A stretch of DNA of 64,000 nucleotides, from positions 17,428,934-17,492,933 of the forward strand of contig NC_063151.1 of the NCBI RefSeq assembly GCF_020921035.1. The letters are read 5' to 3'. The notes beneath the pieces are model-generated. The model was not told the DNA's origin. It saw nothing but the letters and a program-made list of their open reading frames with translations, and ran no database searches. How positions within the stretch are numbered: the first letter of the stretch is position 1; every line of letters starts with the position of its first letter. This stretch comes from Rhodamnia argentea (lineage: Eukaryota > Streptophyta > Magnoliopsida > Myrtales > Myrtaceae). The position numbers were made by a program, and so were the translations under genes. Below, in pieces: positions 11,641 to 22,790 of this stretch.

Positions 11641-12990
11641 AAAACATTGTCTCCCACTTAAAAGTGAATATTAGGGGTGCAAGTGGGTCTGAGTATGGAG
11701 GGATTCCATCAGCCAGGCTCGAACAGACTGGGCTTGGCTTTTCTTAGCCTGGTTCGAAGCCGAGCCCAAAAGAAGAAAGAGGCAATAGAGCAATTCGGTT
11801 TGAGCTAGTTGGGACTTTTTTTTTTTTTTTGGGGGTCAAAACTGGTTGGGACTTGGGCTCGAACCTTTTTTTGAAAATGTGAACCATTATCAGATTCCAA
11901 AATTCTAACGTACAATTCTCTAACGGCTAAAATAAATCTATCTAAAATTCCTTAATTTCACCAAAAGAAACGAAAGTTCCACGTCTCGACTTTGACTAGA
12001 CTTGATCTTGTGGCCCATTTCAAGTTTTGTCGTTAATTTCGTTATTTGTATGGCTTCATTGAGGTTTATCATAATAGATGACTTATCTTTGAATGTTCAA
12101 TGTTGTTTATATTTTCTAATTGTAGATATATTCCTTATTTTTTAAAACATTTCAAACTTGAAAGCTTGGACCGATCTAAATGAAAATATTAAAATCCGTC
12201 CGAAGAATAGCCTGGGCTTACTCAGGCCCATTCGATCCAAGTTTCGGGCCTTTCGGGATATATACATAGTTTTTTGAAAAAGGGATATGATAGTTTCGCT
12301 GGAGAATGAATACTCTGGACTCAATAGCGAATTTTGAAACCAAAATTTGGGCTTTAAGAAATAAGCAAGCTCAACTGAATGCTTGACATTGACAACAATA
12401 AATCCCACCTAACCTGAATTGAGCACTCCTGTGTAAGGAATTTTCTTGTTGCAAAAATTACTTCGGGAACCGAAGAAAAAAAACGGTAAAAATGGGAGTA
12501 TATCAATACATCCTCGAACATGCAGACGGCAACCAACATATGACGAACGGGAGCCAAAGACCTATAACAAGAGACTAGCAACCGGCGAAAGACGGTAAGG
12601 ACGAGAGAGAGAGAGAGAGAGAGTGGCAAGCAATAAAAGGAATTTTTATTTCTGATTCTATTCCAAAAAAAGAAAAATAAAAATGTCTACTTATTTCTGT
12701 TCCAAAACTATTTATGGGCCAAAAATTTATCCCAAAAATAAAAATGAAAGTGAGATCATGCAGATCTATGTTCCAAAAATGTTCTTCGAAATAGAAAAAT
12801 AGAAAAACAGGGAAATAGAACTGATCATGCGCGCCCTAACTAGAGGTGTCAAACGGGTGGAACGAGTTAGATATGGGTCTGATTGAATATAATCCGATCT
12901 CTATTGATCTATTTAACTCGTTTGACCCTTTTTCATGTTATACAAATTTAGTACCGCAAACCCAACCTGACCAATATCCAACTTGACTTA

Positions 12991-13135
12991 TATGGCCAAT
13001 GTCTGGGCATGGATTGAACAAATATCTCGCCCCAGAGAAATTCCGGCATCGAGAACTGATGATGAAGTGTTGATATCGATGCACAAGGCTTTCCATGCAC
13101 ATTGCTAGGTATGGCCAATGTCTGGGCATGGATTG
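12991..13135. repeat. 26-bp direct repeat pair
   Basis: The 26-base string beginning 'tatggccaatgtctgggc' occurs at 12991-13016 and again, identical, at 13110-13135. Copy A has only one diverged counterpart near 4990. It may mark the ends of a small insertion or a slip duplication within copy B. Confidence 0.7.
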
Positions 13136-14767
13136 TTCTCAAATACGAGTTCCGGATCCAATTTAGTGGTGTTATGGGCCTATTCTTCTTCAAAACACAT
13201 CTTGGGCCCATTAAAACCATCCTATGAACTGGCCAACCACATCAAAACCATGTGGCGCAACAATGTACAGATGCCACACCATTGCACGACATATTCTCTC
13301 TTTCACTCTCATATGCACAACTTTAATAAAAGAGTTGGTGTAATCTTTTTGTCTATTCTTAGTCGGGTGGATACACCAAACGGTCCCTCTCATACAAGAG
13401 AACAAATTCAGAGAGAGAGAGAGAGAGAGAGGACAATCTTGGCAATTCTATTCTTATGGCCAACAAAAAAATTAAAAAAAGGGTCAATTCTACTCACAAG
13501 CATATTGAATTTAAGTGGATTTTGCAATCAAGTCCCTGAACTGTGCTTTTAATAACCAAGCGCATTAAACTTTTCATAATTTCTTGGCAAGTGAGGCACT
13601 TTGACAGGGATTTGACTAATAATCCGCCAAAACGCTGAAGGGATGGATGCTAGGAACTTGACCAATCGTCCAGATGCCACACCATTGCCATGCGTCTGCA
13701 ATATTTACATTTCCTCGTATGCTGGATAGGTTGAATTCAGATTGAATGAAGTATCGAGAAATATATACTTATTCGTACTGCGCAATGAAATTGAAATTCA
13801 GTAATGCGATCACAAAAATCCATTATGGAGGTAATTCTATGGTCACAAGATGCACTATGTCTTCACAATCTTTTAACATTGGACTAAAATGCAATGGATC
13901 TCAACGTTCTCCAACACCTCGAGGGCCATAGGCTCACCCTTGTATTGAACAAAACCAATTACAACACAAATTGTGGGAAATTTTGTTTTTCCTAGTGGGT
14001 GCGATTGTCAAATTCACTGTTTAGTTTAAATGGGATGGACAAACTCTACTAGATCGAAAGTACCTAGTGGCTAGTGCCTTGTCATCACTGGTTTAGCATA
14101 CTGACCACATGTAGACTAGAGATTGTGTGCATATGAATCTTCACGTAGGAAGTGAGAACCCAAGAGCAAACACATGGGAAACTTCAGGTGCCGCGTTTTA
14201 CTTGATTAATAAGGTTGATGAGCTTTTTCATGAGTTTGTGATTCACCTAATTAGACCGACTTTCTCGTTTAAAAGACGCACAGAACTTTGACTTTCAAGG
14301 GCGCTCATTCATTTCGACATTTGCAGACTATGAAGTTAATTTATGCTAGTCACCTAGAAAAGGTGGAAGCCATACAAAAGGGTAAACTACTAGAAAACAG
14401 GAAGAATCATCAGACTTGCCTGGACTCGGGTCCAAAGGGATGGTCATCGCATCTATTTCCTCCTTTTAAGAACCAAAATCACAACTGAGTATTAACTAAA
14501 TGTAACCAACAGAGTATAAAATCAACCTGAGATTGTAATGTAGATAGTAGCATACCCCAAAAAGCAAACTTACTGAAAAGAGGAGGAAAAGGTGAGGGTA
14601 GATCGACTGTGAATGATTTGTTCCAACGTCAAGGCATTTACATTTGGGAACCCTGTTTGAAATTGCAATACCTTTCATCACCAGGGAAGCAAGCTTCTTC
14701 TGCCCAATATATATCTAAATAGAGCGAATGGGGAAGCTGAAATCATTGTTGAATATGGAGTATCAGG

Positions 14768-14955
14768 ATGAAAGTTCAGGACGAAGGTCTCACCAATGGA
14801 TTATGGGCGATGGGAGGTATGGGGAAAACAACTTTAGCTAAAACCCTTTATAACTCTATTTTAAGAAATTTTAAAAGTTCCTCTCTTCTTGATGGCATCA
14901 AAGGAAACTTCGAGAGATTCCTAAAACTTTGTTCGTTTGCAAGGATAACATAGAC
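14768..14955 (+). pseudogene. NB-ARC (NBS-LRR) P-loop relic, copy B
   Basis: This is the copy B counterpart of the relic at 6930. The frame reads GLWAMGGMGKTTLAKTLYNS, a clear NBS-LRR P-loop with the invariant Gly-Lys-Thr-Thr. It ends at a stop after 61 codons, and no other NB-ARC motif follows. Its reverse-orientation partner is at 15358-15520. Confidence 0.7.
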
Positions 14956-15357
14956 GCTTTAGCTTTAGCCTTGGTAAGAGAAGTTGATCACGGATTTGAG
15001 GCTTGTGAACTCTCTGAGAGTATGCTTCTAGAACAGAAACGTAGAAATAAGGAGAGACCTTGTCGATAGAGGTCTGCAATACACTCAACGCCTTTCTTCA
15101 GCACTGGGTTCTACCTTGCTGAACAAATTCTACATAAGCTCTGACCAAACCATAAAATAATCCATGATGATTGAATTATAATGACGAGATTTTTATCCAC
15201 ATTGCTTGTTTGTTCGGCGGGTGGAGTGGAAAGTAAGTGTTGTAGACAGTTGTAATCTTGGAGCAGCTATTGGAGTATATGATGATGAGAATGGGACTCT
15301 AAAAGTGTATGACTTAAGTTGACGGGTAAGTACATGGTTGAGTGGATAGCAATTTTT

Positions 15358-15520
15358 CTTGCAAACGAACCAAATTCCAGTTTTCGAAATCTCTCAAACC
15401 TTTGATGCAATCGAGAGAAATAGAACTTCGAAATTTCCAAAAATAGAATTGTAAAGGATTTTAGCTAAAATTGTTTTCCCATACCTCCAATCGCCTATAA
15501 TCCACTCATGACACCTTCCT
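15358..15520 (-). pseudogene. Inverted NB-ARC P-loop relic, copy B
   Basis: The minus strand aligns with 14786-14945 over roughly 150 bases: 'ggaggtatgggaaaacaa', 'gctaaaatcctttac', 'ttgcatcaaagg', 'tcgtttgcaagaa'. The alignment is longer than in copy A, where part of the inverted arm is deleted. The GGGAAAACAA one-base deletion in the P-loop is shared with copy A, so it predates the duplication. Confidence 0.65.
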
Positions 15521-16489
15521 CCCGAACTTCATTCTTGAGACTTCCTATTCAACAAAAATTGCTAGCCCTTGCATCATACTGTTGGCTGTCCTCCACCACA
15601 ATTTTCCACAGGTACCATCTCAATCTGCATAAGCATGGATAAGGGGGTTAATGCGTCTTTCCTTGCTAAACGAGACTGCATATCCAATATTTAGTTTTGA
15701 GTTTACAAACGGATAATCACTGACAGTCCAAAAAGTTAAGTTTTAAGATGGGGATGCTTGTCTTAGGGATGGATAATGCTGCAGGACACAATCGATTGAG
15801 AATTGGATCCTACAAAAACACATCTACTGTTCAAAAGCACCATTTTCATTCGGTCACCCTAAATGTAATTAAGCTCGCGAAGTACCTTCACATGCTTCGT
15901 TTTCTCTTTTGTTTGAGTCCAATCAGATAACATTGTCATGGGATCATTAGAGCATTAACAAAAAGAAAAAAAAAATAAAATAAAATAAGCAAACAAAGTG
16001 AGAATAGAACAGCCACTACCATATCTTAGTAGCAATTACTTGTCAGATTACAGCATTAGGGAAAAGAAATATCTCATCAAAATTCCTAGTATGTCCAATA
16101 TTGGCCGAGTACAGAAATCGAGCATTGAAATCCTAAATGCTAAAGGGACTCCAGTTTAACACAATTAGGAAAACGTCACCAGCGGATACTTATAACAGCG
16201 ATTCGAATCCTCTCAATATAGGACGATGAAAGCTTGTCCAAACAAGATCCAATACCGAGACCAGGCTGAACCTAAAAGGACATCCATAAACATGAATAAC
16301 CCATGAAAATCTAAGTTACAGACCTAATAAAACTCCAAACCGCACAATAACTACTAAAAAACTACATGGGACGGCTACAGACAAATCGAACTTCAAAGCG
16401 GAATCGAGCCAGTGATTTCTAGAAACAGAAGCTAGCAGAACAGATCAGAACCTCACCAACCATCCCAAAATTGCTAAGATTATGCTCAC

Positions 16490-16620
16490 CTGTTGAGAGG
16501 AAGATGAAGACTGAAGACCCAGGTGGAATGGATCTGAGAGCAGACGGCGACTGCGTATGAGCTTTGGTGACAAACGATGTGTTTATATAGAAGAGGGAGG
16601 CAGCTAGGGTTTCTTTCTAC
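16490..16620 (-). promoter_or_regulatory. TATA promoter and 5'UTR exon with splice donor, copy B
   Basis: On the minus strand a TATA box (CTATATAAAC, complement of 16581-16590) lies about 90 bases upstream of an exon end 'CTCTCAACAG' and donor GTGAGC (complement of 16484-16489). Upstream is 'aaaccctagctgcc', a sequence typical of plant housekeeping leaders. The first in-frame coding exon is not recognisable downstream, so this is either a relic of a captured gene 5' end or a noncoding transcript. Confidence 0.5.
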
Positions 16621-17045
16621 TGGGGTGGCTGCTATCGCAGGCGGGGCGGTCTTGTCGTAGACTCGCTTTTCTCAGATGGCCGAACGCCAGGTCTACCCGG
16701 CTTTCTCCTTTTCTTCGTTTCTCAAATTAATCGGTACTTCACGACCGGAAAAAGTGCCCTTGACAACACATTTGAAACAGAATTTCATCTGGTAATGTAA
16801 TTTATAGAGTAAAAGTTTATTTAGTAATGTAATTTTTAAATAAAAATTTATTTAGTTACGTAATTTTGCTTTTTTATTTTTGAAGTATTTTTTTTTTTTT
16901 TACTTCAGAAGTAGTTTTGAAGACATATGAAAAAGTAAAAAAAAATTACTTTTCATCGTCTACTCAAAAGAAGAAGTAGAAAAATCAAATTCCAATTAAA
17001 AGTTGATTTGTAGAGCAAAAGTGTTGCTATGCGCGTCCTAATTTA

Positions 17046-17287
17046 CCTCCGTTTGTTTCGCCGAATATATAATGTAAAAATGATTTTCCTAAAAAAGTGA
17101 TCTCGTATATCGCTCAAAATAACTAATCAATAAAAAATATTATATTACATACAATAATTTATGTCTAAATATTTTCATGAACGATAATTATACTTTTTGT
17201 TTGCCTATTTTTATAAATGATATAAGCAATCATTTTCAAAAAAATATCTTCCAAATCGATCAATTTTTATGAAACAAATAAAGACTG
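17046..17287. repeat. MITE of the 'gtttgtttcg' family
   Basis: Left end 'cctccgtttgtttcgccg' and right end 'tttatgaaacaaataaag' are imperfect inverted repeats. The interior ('aaaatgattttcct', 'gtctaaatattttcatgaacg') matches 2520-2765 and, more loosely, 53082-53418. It is short, noncoding and AT-rich. Confidence 0.5.
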
Positions 17288-18190
17288 AAATTTTGACCAA
17301 TCATGCACTCGGATGAGTCGCTCCGAGGTTAAGCCAATGCCTGCGCATGGAAAAGAAAACGAGCCACTTCTATTTCGGGCGATAAGGATTTTATAATAAA
17401 ATTACTTTACCTACCACTTCTTTTTCTTTTTTGCTAAAACATTATTTCCCACTTAATAGTGATCATTAATGGTGCAAACGTGTCGAACGTGCCAAGTATA
17501 GAGGAATTCTTTGGGCCAGGCTTGAACAGATTGGCTTGGCTTTTCGTAGTCCAATCTGCAGGCCGAGCCCATAAGAAGAAAATGGCGATAGAGATTGCCA
17601 ATTCGGTTTGACCTGGTTGGGACTTTAGCTCTAACTTTTTTTTTTATTATATTATATTCTTTTTTTCAAAATGTCAACCATTATTGAATTTCAAAATTCT
17701 AATATACCATTCTCTAAGGACTAAAATAATTCTACCTAAAATTCATTGATTTCACCAAAAGAAATGAAAGCCGCATCTCTTGACTTTAACGAGACAAAAC
17801 TTTGGTGGCCCATTTGAAGTTTGGTGTTGAATTTCGTAATTTGTACGGCTTTATTGAGGTTTATCATAACAAATGACTTATCTTTGAATATTCAATTTCA
17901 TTTTGTTTTCTAATTTTAAAGTTATTCTTAACTTTTTAAAAACATTTCAAAACCGGACCAATCCTGATGAAAACATTAAAATCGGGATAAAGACTAGCCT
18001 GGGCTTACTTGGGCCCAAAAATCGGGCCGTTCGTCCAAGTTTCGGGCCTTTGGAGATTTTTTTTTTTTGGAAAGGCAATTGACTTTGAATATTCCATTTG
18101 TGTTCATACATTTTTGTCGGCAAAGTCAATCACATACAAGTTAAACGGGAGTAGGACCGTATTTCATCAAACTTGTTTTAGTAGAAGTTC

Positions 18191-18192
<2 letters not shown>

Positions 18193-18255
<63 letters not shown>
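18193..18255. repeat. (CT)n microsatellite
   Basis: About 31 uninterrupted CT units. The run touches the stop codon of the germin-like pseudogene that ends at 18254 on the minus strand. Confidence 0.95.
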
Positions 18256-18257
<2 letters not shown>

Positions 18258-18797
18258 GCTTTGGGGGCTGCAAAGCCAACCTTTAGTGCTTGAATGATGG
18301 TAACACTAGTCTTGAAAGATTTAGCTAGGATCTCGTCGTCGATGCTAGTCGTAAACACACTCTTAGGGATTGACACGATTCCCACGTTTGCGCTCCTGAA
18401 TGTGGAAATAGCTAAGGTGAAGTTGGTCTAATTAGCATTGTACTAATAGTGGACAAGCCCCTTGGGGAATATGAACATGTCACCAATTTGGAGGGTTTGA
18501 GTGAAGAGCTTGTTGGTTGTGTCGACGAGCCGGTCGGGTATTCGAGGACAGTGAACAAGACACTCTGCCCTATGATAGCCGAGAATTCCGCCGCGCTTGC
18601 TTTCATCACATTAAATGTGGTCGGGGGATTGGACCCCGATAGAGACCTCATGCAGGTATATGTGAAGAAATTGCCATCAACATTGGTGATGTTGGGGGGA
18701 GCACAAAGTCGATGGTGATGTCATGATTGCTGGTGCTCGTGAAGCTAAAAAGGCACAAACTAAGAAGTAATGCCATGACAAGCTCAAACTTGGCCAT
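18254..18797 (-). pseudogene. Germin-like protein pseudogene 1 (ABP19/20 type)
   Basis: Germin-like proteins are secreted, metal-binding cupins of the cell wall. The start at 18797 gives a signal-peptide-like MAKFELVMALLLSLCLFSF, then the conserved 'NHDITIDFVLPP' entry. Downstream pieces are clear: 'AEFSAIIGQSVLFTVLEYP', then 'FPKGLVHY', then the C-terminal 'IIQALKVGFAAPKA' at the stop (18254). The gene is broken several ways. There are frameshifts near 18690. A deletion near 18520-18540 removes the whole PPHxHPRxxE metal-binding box. A lysine codon is replaced by TAG right after the VHY histidine motif (near 18444). The gene is related to the genes at 36109 and 41465 and shares their orientation. 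Confidence 0.85.
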
Positions 18798-18887
18798 GAT
18801 GGACACTTTGAGGCTCATAAAAATGTCTTCCTTTTGCATTACTTTTGAGTGAAGACAAGCTTGAGTTCTAGCTTTCTAACTGGCCTT

Positions 18888-18897
18888 GTTTTTATAG
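18888..18897 (-). promoter_or_regulatory. TATA box of germin-like pseudogene 1
   Basis: Minus-strand CCTATAAAAA lies about 90 bases upstream of the start at 18797. The other two germin-like genes have a similar TATA box at a similar distance. A Copia LTR begins about 115 bases further upstream (19012). Confidence 0.5.
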
Positions 18898-19011
18898 GAA
18901 GAGTTTGAGCGAGAAGAGTGCTAAACACCGCTTCCCGACGTTTACAATGCTGTCGATGTTTTCTAGAAATTGTCAAATATTAAGAGTAGTGACAGTAACT
19001 TGGCTTCATAT

Positions 19012-19412
19012 TGTTAGAGTATGGATCTTATGGTATGCCGCCCATACAGGCAACCACACTCAACCCATTGTAGATAGCTGCCAAGGCGGTTATCGGCAGC
19101 TACTTTTTGAATGTGGGCAAATCACATCTTTTGGAATAGATGTAACTTCTCCTCTCTTGTCTTCGGTTGTCGTATTCTATAAAACACTAAAAAGCGAGAA
19201 AGGACGACACACTCTCCCCTCTCTTGTTGAACCACATTCAAAGCGAACGGAACTCTCAAAATTGCAAAGGCGACATCTAATCTGTGGTAATTACGGTATG
19301 TCCTCGTGATGTATTCGTTTCCCGATCAATGATGCAAATTATGTTTAGGGCATGTTTCCACATAGTTGATGTTTCTAACAAAGGATTTAGTATCCTCCGT
19401 TGGTATCAGAGC
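19012..19412 (+). mobile_element. Copia 1: 5' LTR and primer-binding site
   Basis: The LTR starts TGTTAGAGTATGG at 19012 and has a TATA box ('tattctataaaacac', near 19173). The primer-binding site TGGTATCAGAGC, complementary to initiator tRNA-Met, is at 19401-19412. The exact 3' end of the LTR is uncertain because the bases before the primer site do not end in CA. The element continues downstream to a broken gag-protease. Confidence 0.6.
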
Positions 19413-19845
19413 ATGTATGCTTGTTTTCCCGATCACAATGCCATGTTTTAGAACCATTTTTGCCAAGTTTATGCACTGTTCTAATTTTTTTTCATACTTT
19501 GCCTGTTTTATGTTCATGGAAGTATGTTTTATAGCGTTTTACAAAATATTGATTTGGTAAAAATGAGATGTAAATGTATGTTTAGAATCTACTTGTCGAT
19601 ACGAGTCTAGAGAGTGGTCACCCATCGTTGAAGCATACCGGAGAACGCCGCACGCGTCACACACCCCGTGACGGGGCGAGGCTCCTCCATGATTGCAACG
19701 AAAAGTCACAATTTCTTGAACTTTGGTTCAACAAAAATGCATTTTGACCATACCATCGGGACGGCCTCGACCGTACGAGTATTTTGAGAGGCAAAACGTC
19801 GCTCTTGGGTGACGGAATGTGCCGACACGAGTCAGCAGAGTGCTC

Positions 19846-19912
19846 TGCGCGTGGGCCTTCCGTCCACGTGCATCGCGCGTGGGCCTTCCGCCCACGTGCA
19901 TCGCGCGTGCAT
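19846..19912. repeat. 28-bp tandem repeat
   Basis: Two and a half units of 'gcgcgtgggccttccg' + 'tccacgtgcatc' occur in a GC-rich patch of the Copia 1 leader. The two full units differ by one base. Confidence 0.8.
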
Positions 19913-20231
19913 GAAACCGTCGGCAACCGCTTGTTGACGTGGTGCTTGCGTAGCTACCTACGAGGCAAGCCTCATGGATGATGATGTGGCATTCGACCCG
20001 ACGCAAGATCCGACCCGGTTTGTGACTTGACTCCGTTGACCGTTGACCCACTCCAAAAAAAAAAAAAAAGAATCATGTCGGGGCTCATGCGGGGCCGTAT
20101 GATGTCCAATTGGGGTGATTTTGGTACCGATGTGTTCATATCAAAATTTCCTACAATGTGGTATATTTATTTTACCATATTATGCATCAAGAATTATGAT
20201 TAATCTCATTTTTTCCACATTTGTTGTAGGA

Positions 20232-20740
20232 AAAATGCCATGGATGATGCAAACTCCTATAAGAATAGGCAGTGTTGAAAAAGAAGAAAGAATCTTGAGG
20301 CTTAGGAATGCCTTAGTGCTTTACCATTGGAATGCTCAAGATGACATGATGACTCATATAAAGAAGATCAATGAAAATATCCAAGAGATCATTTGGAGTG
20401 GTCGGACAATGCGCGATGACATGAGGGTCATAGCGCTAAGGACCACTCTTTCTATGGAGTGGCATGGGATCATCGATCGTTTATGGGATGCCAACCCCAA
20501 TTCTTACAAGAGTCTTGGGATTAGATTCCTGAATGAGTATATGATCATGGGGATGCAAAGGACGTTGACCCTGGCTATGAATGAGTCTTGGTGGAGGCAA
20601 AATGCGTCCTAGCTAGAGCGAGTTATGCCCCGAGAGCTTTTATAAGGGTGACCTATAGACTCAATGATTTTCCTAGCTTTGATGAGTTTGTGAACTCATT
20701 TCCTGCTATTAGGAAACGTTATTGGAGAGGAAATTGATGC
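20232..20740 (+). pseudogene. Unrecognised gag-like ORF in Copia 1 leader
   Basis: From the ATG at 20232 the frame reads MPWMMQTPIRIG and continues through helix-rich sequence such as 'VLYHWNAQDDMMTHI' to a stop at 20612. Shifting frame near 20590 lets it continue through 'CVLARASYAPRAF' and 'FDEFVNSFPAIRKRYWRGN' to about 20740, so a protein of about 165-170 residues is broken by one frameshift. I do not recognise the family. The helical, charged character and position after the primer site suggest a retroelement structural protein, but it precedes the true Copia gag at 21525, which is unusual. Confidence 0.4.
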
Positions 20741-21147
20741 TTTGTTTCAATTCCTTTAGTTTCTAGGTTTGTGAATATCTCAATCATGTTGTTGTTGAAG
20801 TTAGTTTGTCAATCTGTGAATACTTCCTATTGTTGTTGGTTGTGAATATTTTATGAAATATTTGCTTGTGAGTGAAATATGAAGTTCTGTTTTATAATAC
20901 TTTAGTAGTATTATATGTATGAGTGGAGAGTTCTAGAGAGTTTTAGTGATCTTTAAAGAACTCAATTTTACTAAATAATTATATTAATGATAATTTCAAA
21001 CGAGGAACTTTAGACGATGATTGGAAACTTAGTGAACTTTCGAATCTAAATCCTTAAGTGAAATCGTACATTAGTATAATTTTTAGTGTAAAACATGTCC
21101 ATAAATGTTATGCAATAATAATTCGTGTGAAATGTCTAAATTATCTC

Positions 21148-21501
21148 GGGAAAAGTACACTAGAAGTGCCATAACTTGTGTACAGCGTTCACTTGAGTGC
21201 CATAACTTTCAAAACGTTTACTTAAGTGCCATAACTTTCAAAAATCGTTCACTTGAGTGCTACATCGGAGCAAAATCGTTCACTTAAGTGCTACAGTAAC
21301 TTTTTCGGCGTACCACGTCGGCTTTCCGGCGAGCTACGGTAACTTTTTCGGGGTGCTATGTCGGCTTTCCGGCTGCCACGTCAACATGGTACTCAAGTGA
21401 ACGATTTTTGAAAGTTATGGTACTTAAGTGAACGATTTGAAAATTATGGCACTCAAGTGAACGCCGTACACAAGTTATGCCACTTCTAGTGTACTTTTCC
21501 C
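21148..21501. mobile_element. Mutator-like MITE, copy 1 (354 bp)
   Basis: Ends are GGGAAAAGTACACTAGAAGT and its inverted repeat. The flanking 10-bp duplication AAATTATCTC is at 21138-21147 and 21502-21511. The long terminal repeats are themselves made of a module 'gttcacttgagtgccataac' repeated several times. The centre is short ('ccacgtcggctttccgg' phrases). A 9-10 bp duplication points to the Mutator superfamily. No transposase is present. It sits just upstream of the Copia 1 gag start. Confidence 0.9.
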
Positions 21502-21524
21502 AAATTATCTCATATTTAGATACA

Positions 21525-22790
21525 ATGGCAACGGCTTCAAAGAACAATGTGGTTGAGCTCAATAAGGGCGAGAAGTTAAACGGTGAAAATTATGAGATCC
21601 GGAATATGAAAATTCAGTATATGCTGGAAGAGCTAGAGGCACTAGAAGCTCTTAACCTAGTCATGACTGAGCTAGAGGGTGGAACCACTGGATAACACAA
21701 AAGAGATAAGGATGCCTTCGTTGCTTGGAAGAAAAAGAACTCAACTACTCGCATTACGTTATTGAGCGGTATGGATAACGATATCATGCATGAATTTAGG
21801 CAGCATGAGAATGCAAAAGTTATGTGGGATACATTAAAGATTAGGTTTGGGTAGACTTCGGTCACGAAGCCGAGGCAGCTTACAATCAAATTCTACACAT
21901 ATAATATGCCACATGGGCATAATATGAAGCTGCATTTAAGATGCATGTCGAATATGATCGGTGAGTTGAAAGATGCGGGTCACACATTATCATATGAGCA
22001 ACAAAAGTGGGCAGTGATTCACTTTTTGCCCCATAGCTAGGAGCACATGAGAGTTAATCCGATCCATAACGAGAATGTCAAGACCTTCGAGAATGCTATG
22101 CTCCACCTAAAGCTAGAAGAGGACTGTCTTTCGGCGGTTAAGCCACAAACCGATGTGTATTTGGTTGGCTTTAGCTCACATGGAGCTTCGGGCTCCATGC
22201 GCAAACATCCTGGCGGGTTCAAGAAGTAGAAAGGTAAAGGAGCGGAATAATCTAACAAGAAACCAATGTTTGACAAAAATGGAAAATGGAAGTGTCCCTT
22301 TAAAAGAAACATTTCAAGGGTGAAATGTTATAATTGAGGCAAGAAATGTCGTTTCGCTCTTGACTATGGTGAGCTGAAGAAGGTAGAAACCCTTTGTATA
22401 CTTAAAAGTGTTAGTTATGTATCAAGTTCTTTATTTCTAACTAAATCTCATCCTTTGTGAATTGTAGACTTAGGGACCCCGGACCATATAGCTAGAGATA
22501 GAAATACTTTTATGGAATTTCAACGAATTCCACGTGGAACAAAGTGGATCTACATGGGGAATAACTCAAGAGTGGAAGTTAAAGGAATTGACACTCGCCA
22601 ACGTATCATGCGTGGTGGTCACACTTTGTTCTTGCACGATATCCTGTATGCTCCAAAGATTTGTTGGAATCTTGTTCCTGTGTTGGTTTTAGTCAAGCTT
22701 GATTTTAGCATGAATTTTCATGATGATGGCATGGATTTGTTGTTAGATACAACTTTCTATGGTTCAGGTTATTTTGTAGACGGCTTTATT
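21525..22790 (+). pseudogene. Copia 1 gag-protease, broken
   Basis: The frame begins MATASKNNVVELNKGEKLNG, typical of Copia gag. It continues in pieces (UBN2-type 'AFVAWKKKNSTTRI', 'MWDTLKIRFG') with several in-frame stops (near 21692, 21852, 22038, 22227). A degenerate zinc knuckle lies near 22320, where a cysteine-region codon is a stop ('CYN*GKKC'). A protease with the active site changed ('IVDLGTPDHIARD', Ser to Leu) follows near 22466, then 'LHDILYAPKICWNLV'. The element is cut at 22790 by a solo LTR; integrase, RT and RNase H are missing. Confidence 0.8.

Larger units (their letters stand above)
4257..12250 (+). repeat. Tandem segmental duplication, copy A
   Basis: This segment is repeated in the same orientation at about 12569-18055. 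Matching landmarks in order: the 'ccggcgaa' GA-rich block (4270 and 12580), 'atgggccaaaaattt' (4427 and 12713), 'acgagttccggatcc' (5024 and 13145), the NB-ARC relic (6930 and 14768), the relic promoter/5'UTR (8635 and 16490), and 'gtttcgggcctt' (12240 and 18041). Copy A is longer because it carries a Harbinger-like element (9081-10471), a hAT-like MITE (11145-11640) and extra sequence around 4700-4970. Divergence is visible throughout, so the duplication is not recent. Confidence 0.8.
12569..18055 (+). repeat. Tandem segmental duplication, copy B
   Basis: Second copy of the 4257-12250 segment, same strand. It lacks the Harbinger-like and hAT-like insertions of copy A but has its own short element at about 16766-17040. 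The promoter relic is better kept here (TATA box), while the NB-ARC relics are about equally decayed in both copies. Confidence 0.8.
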
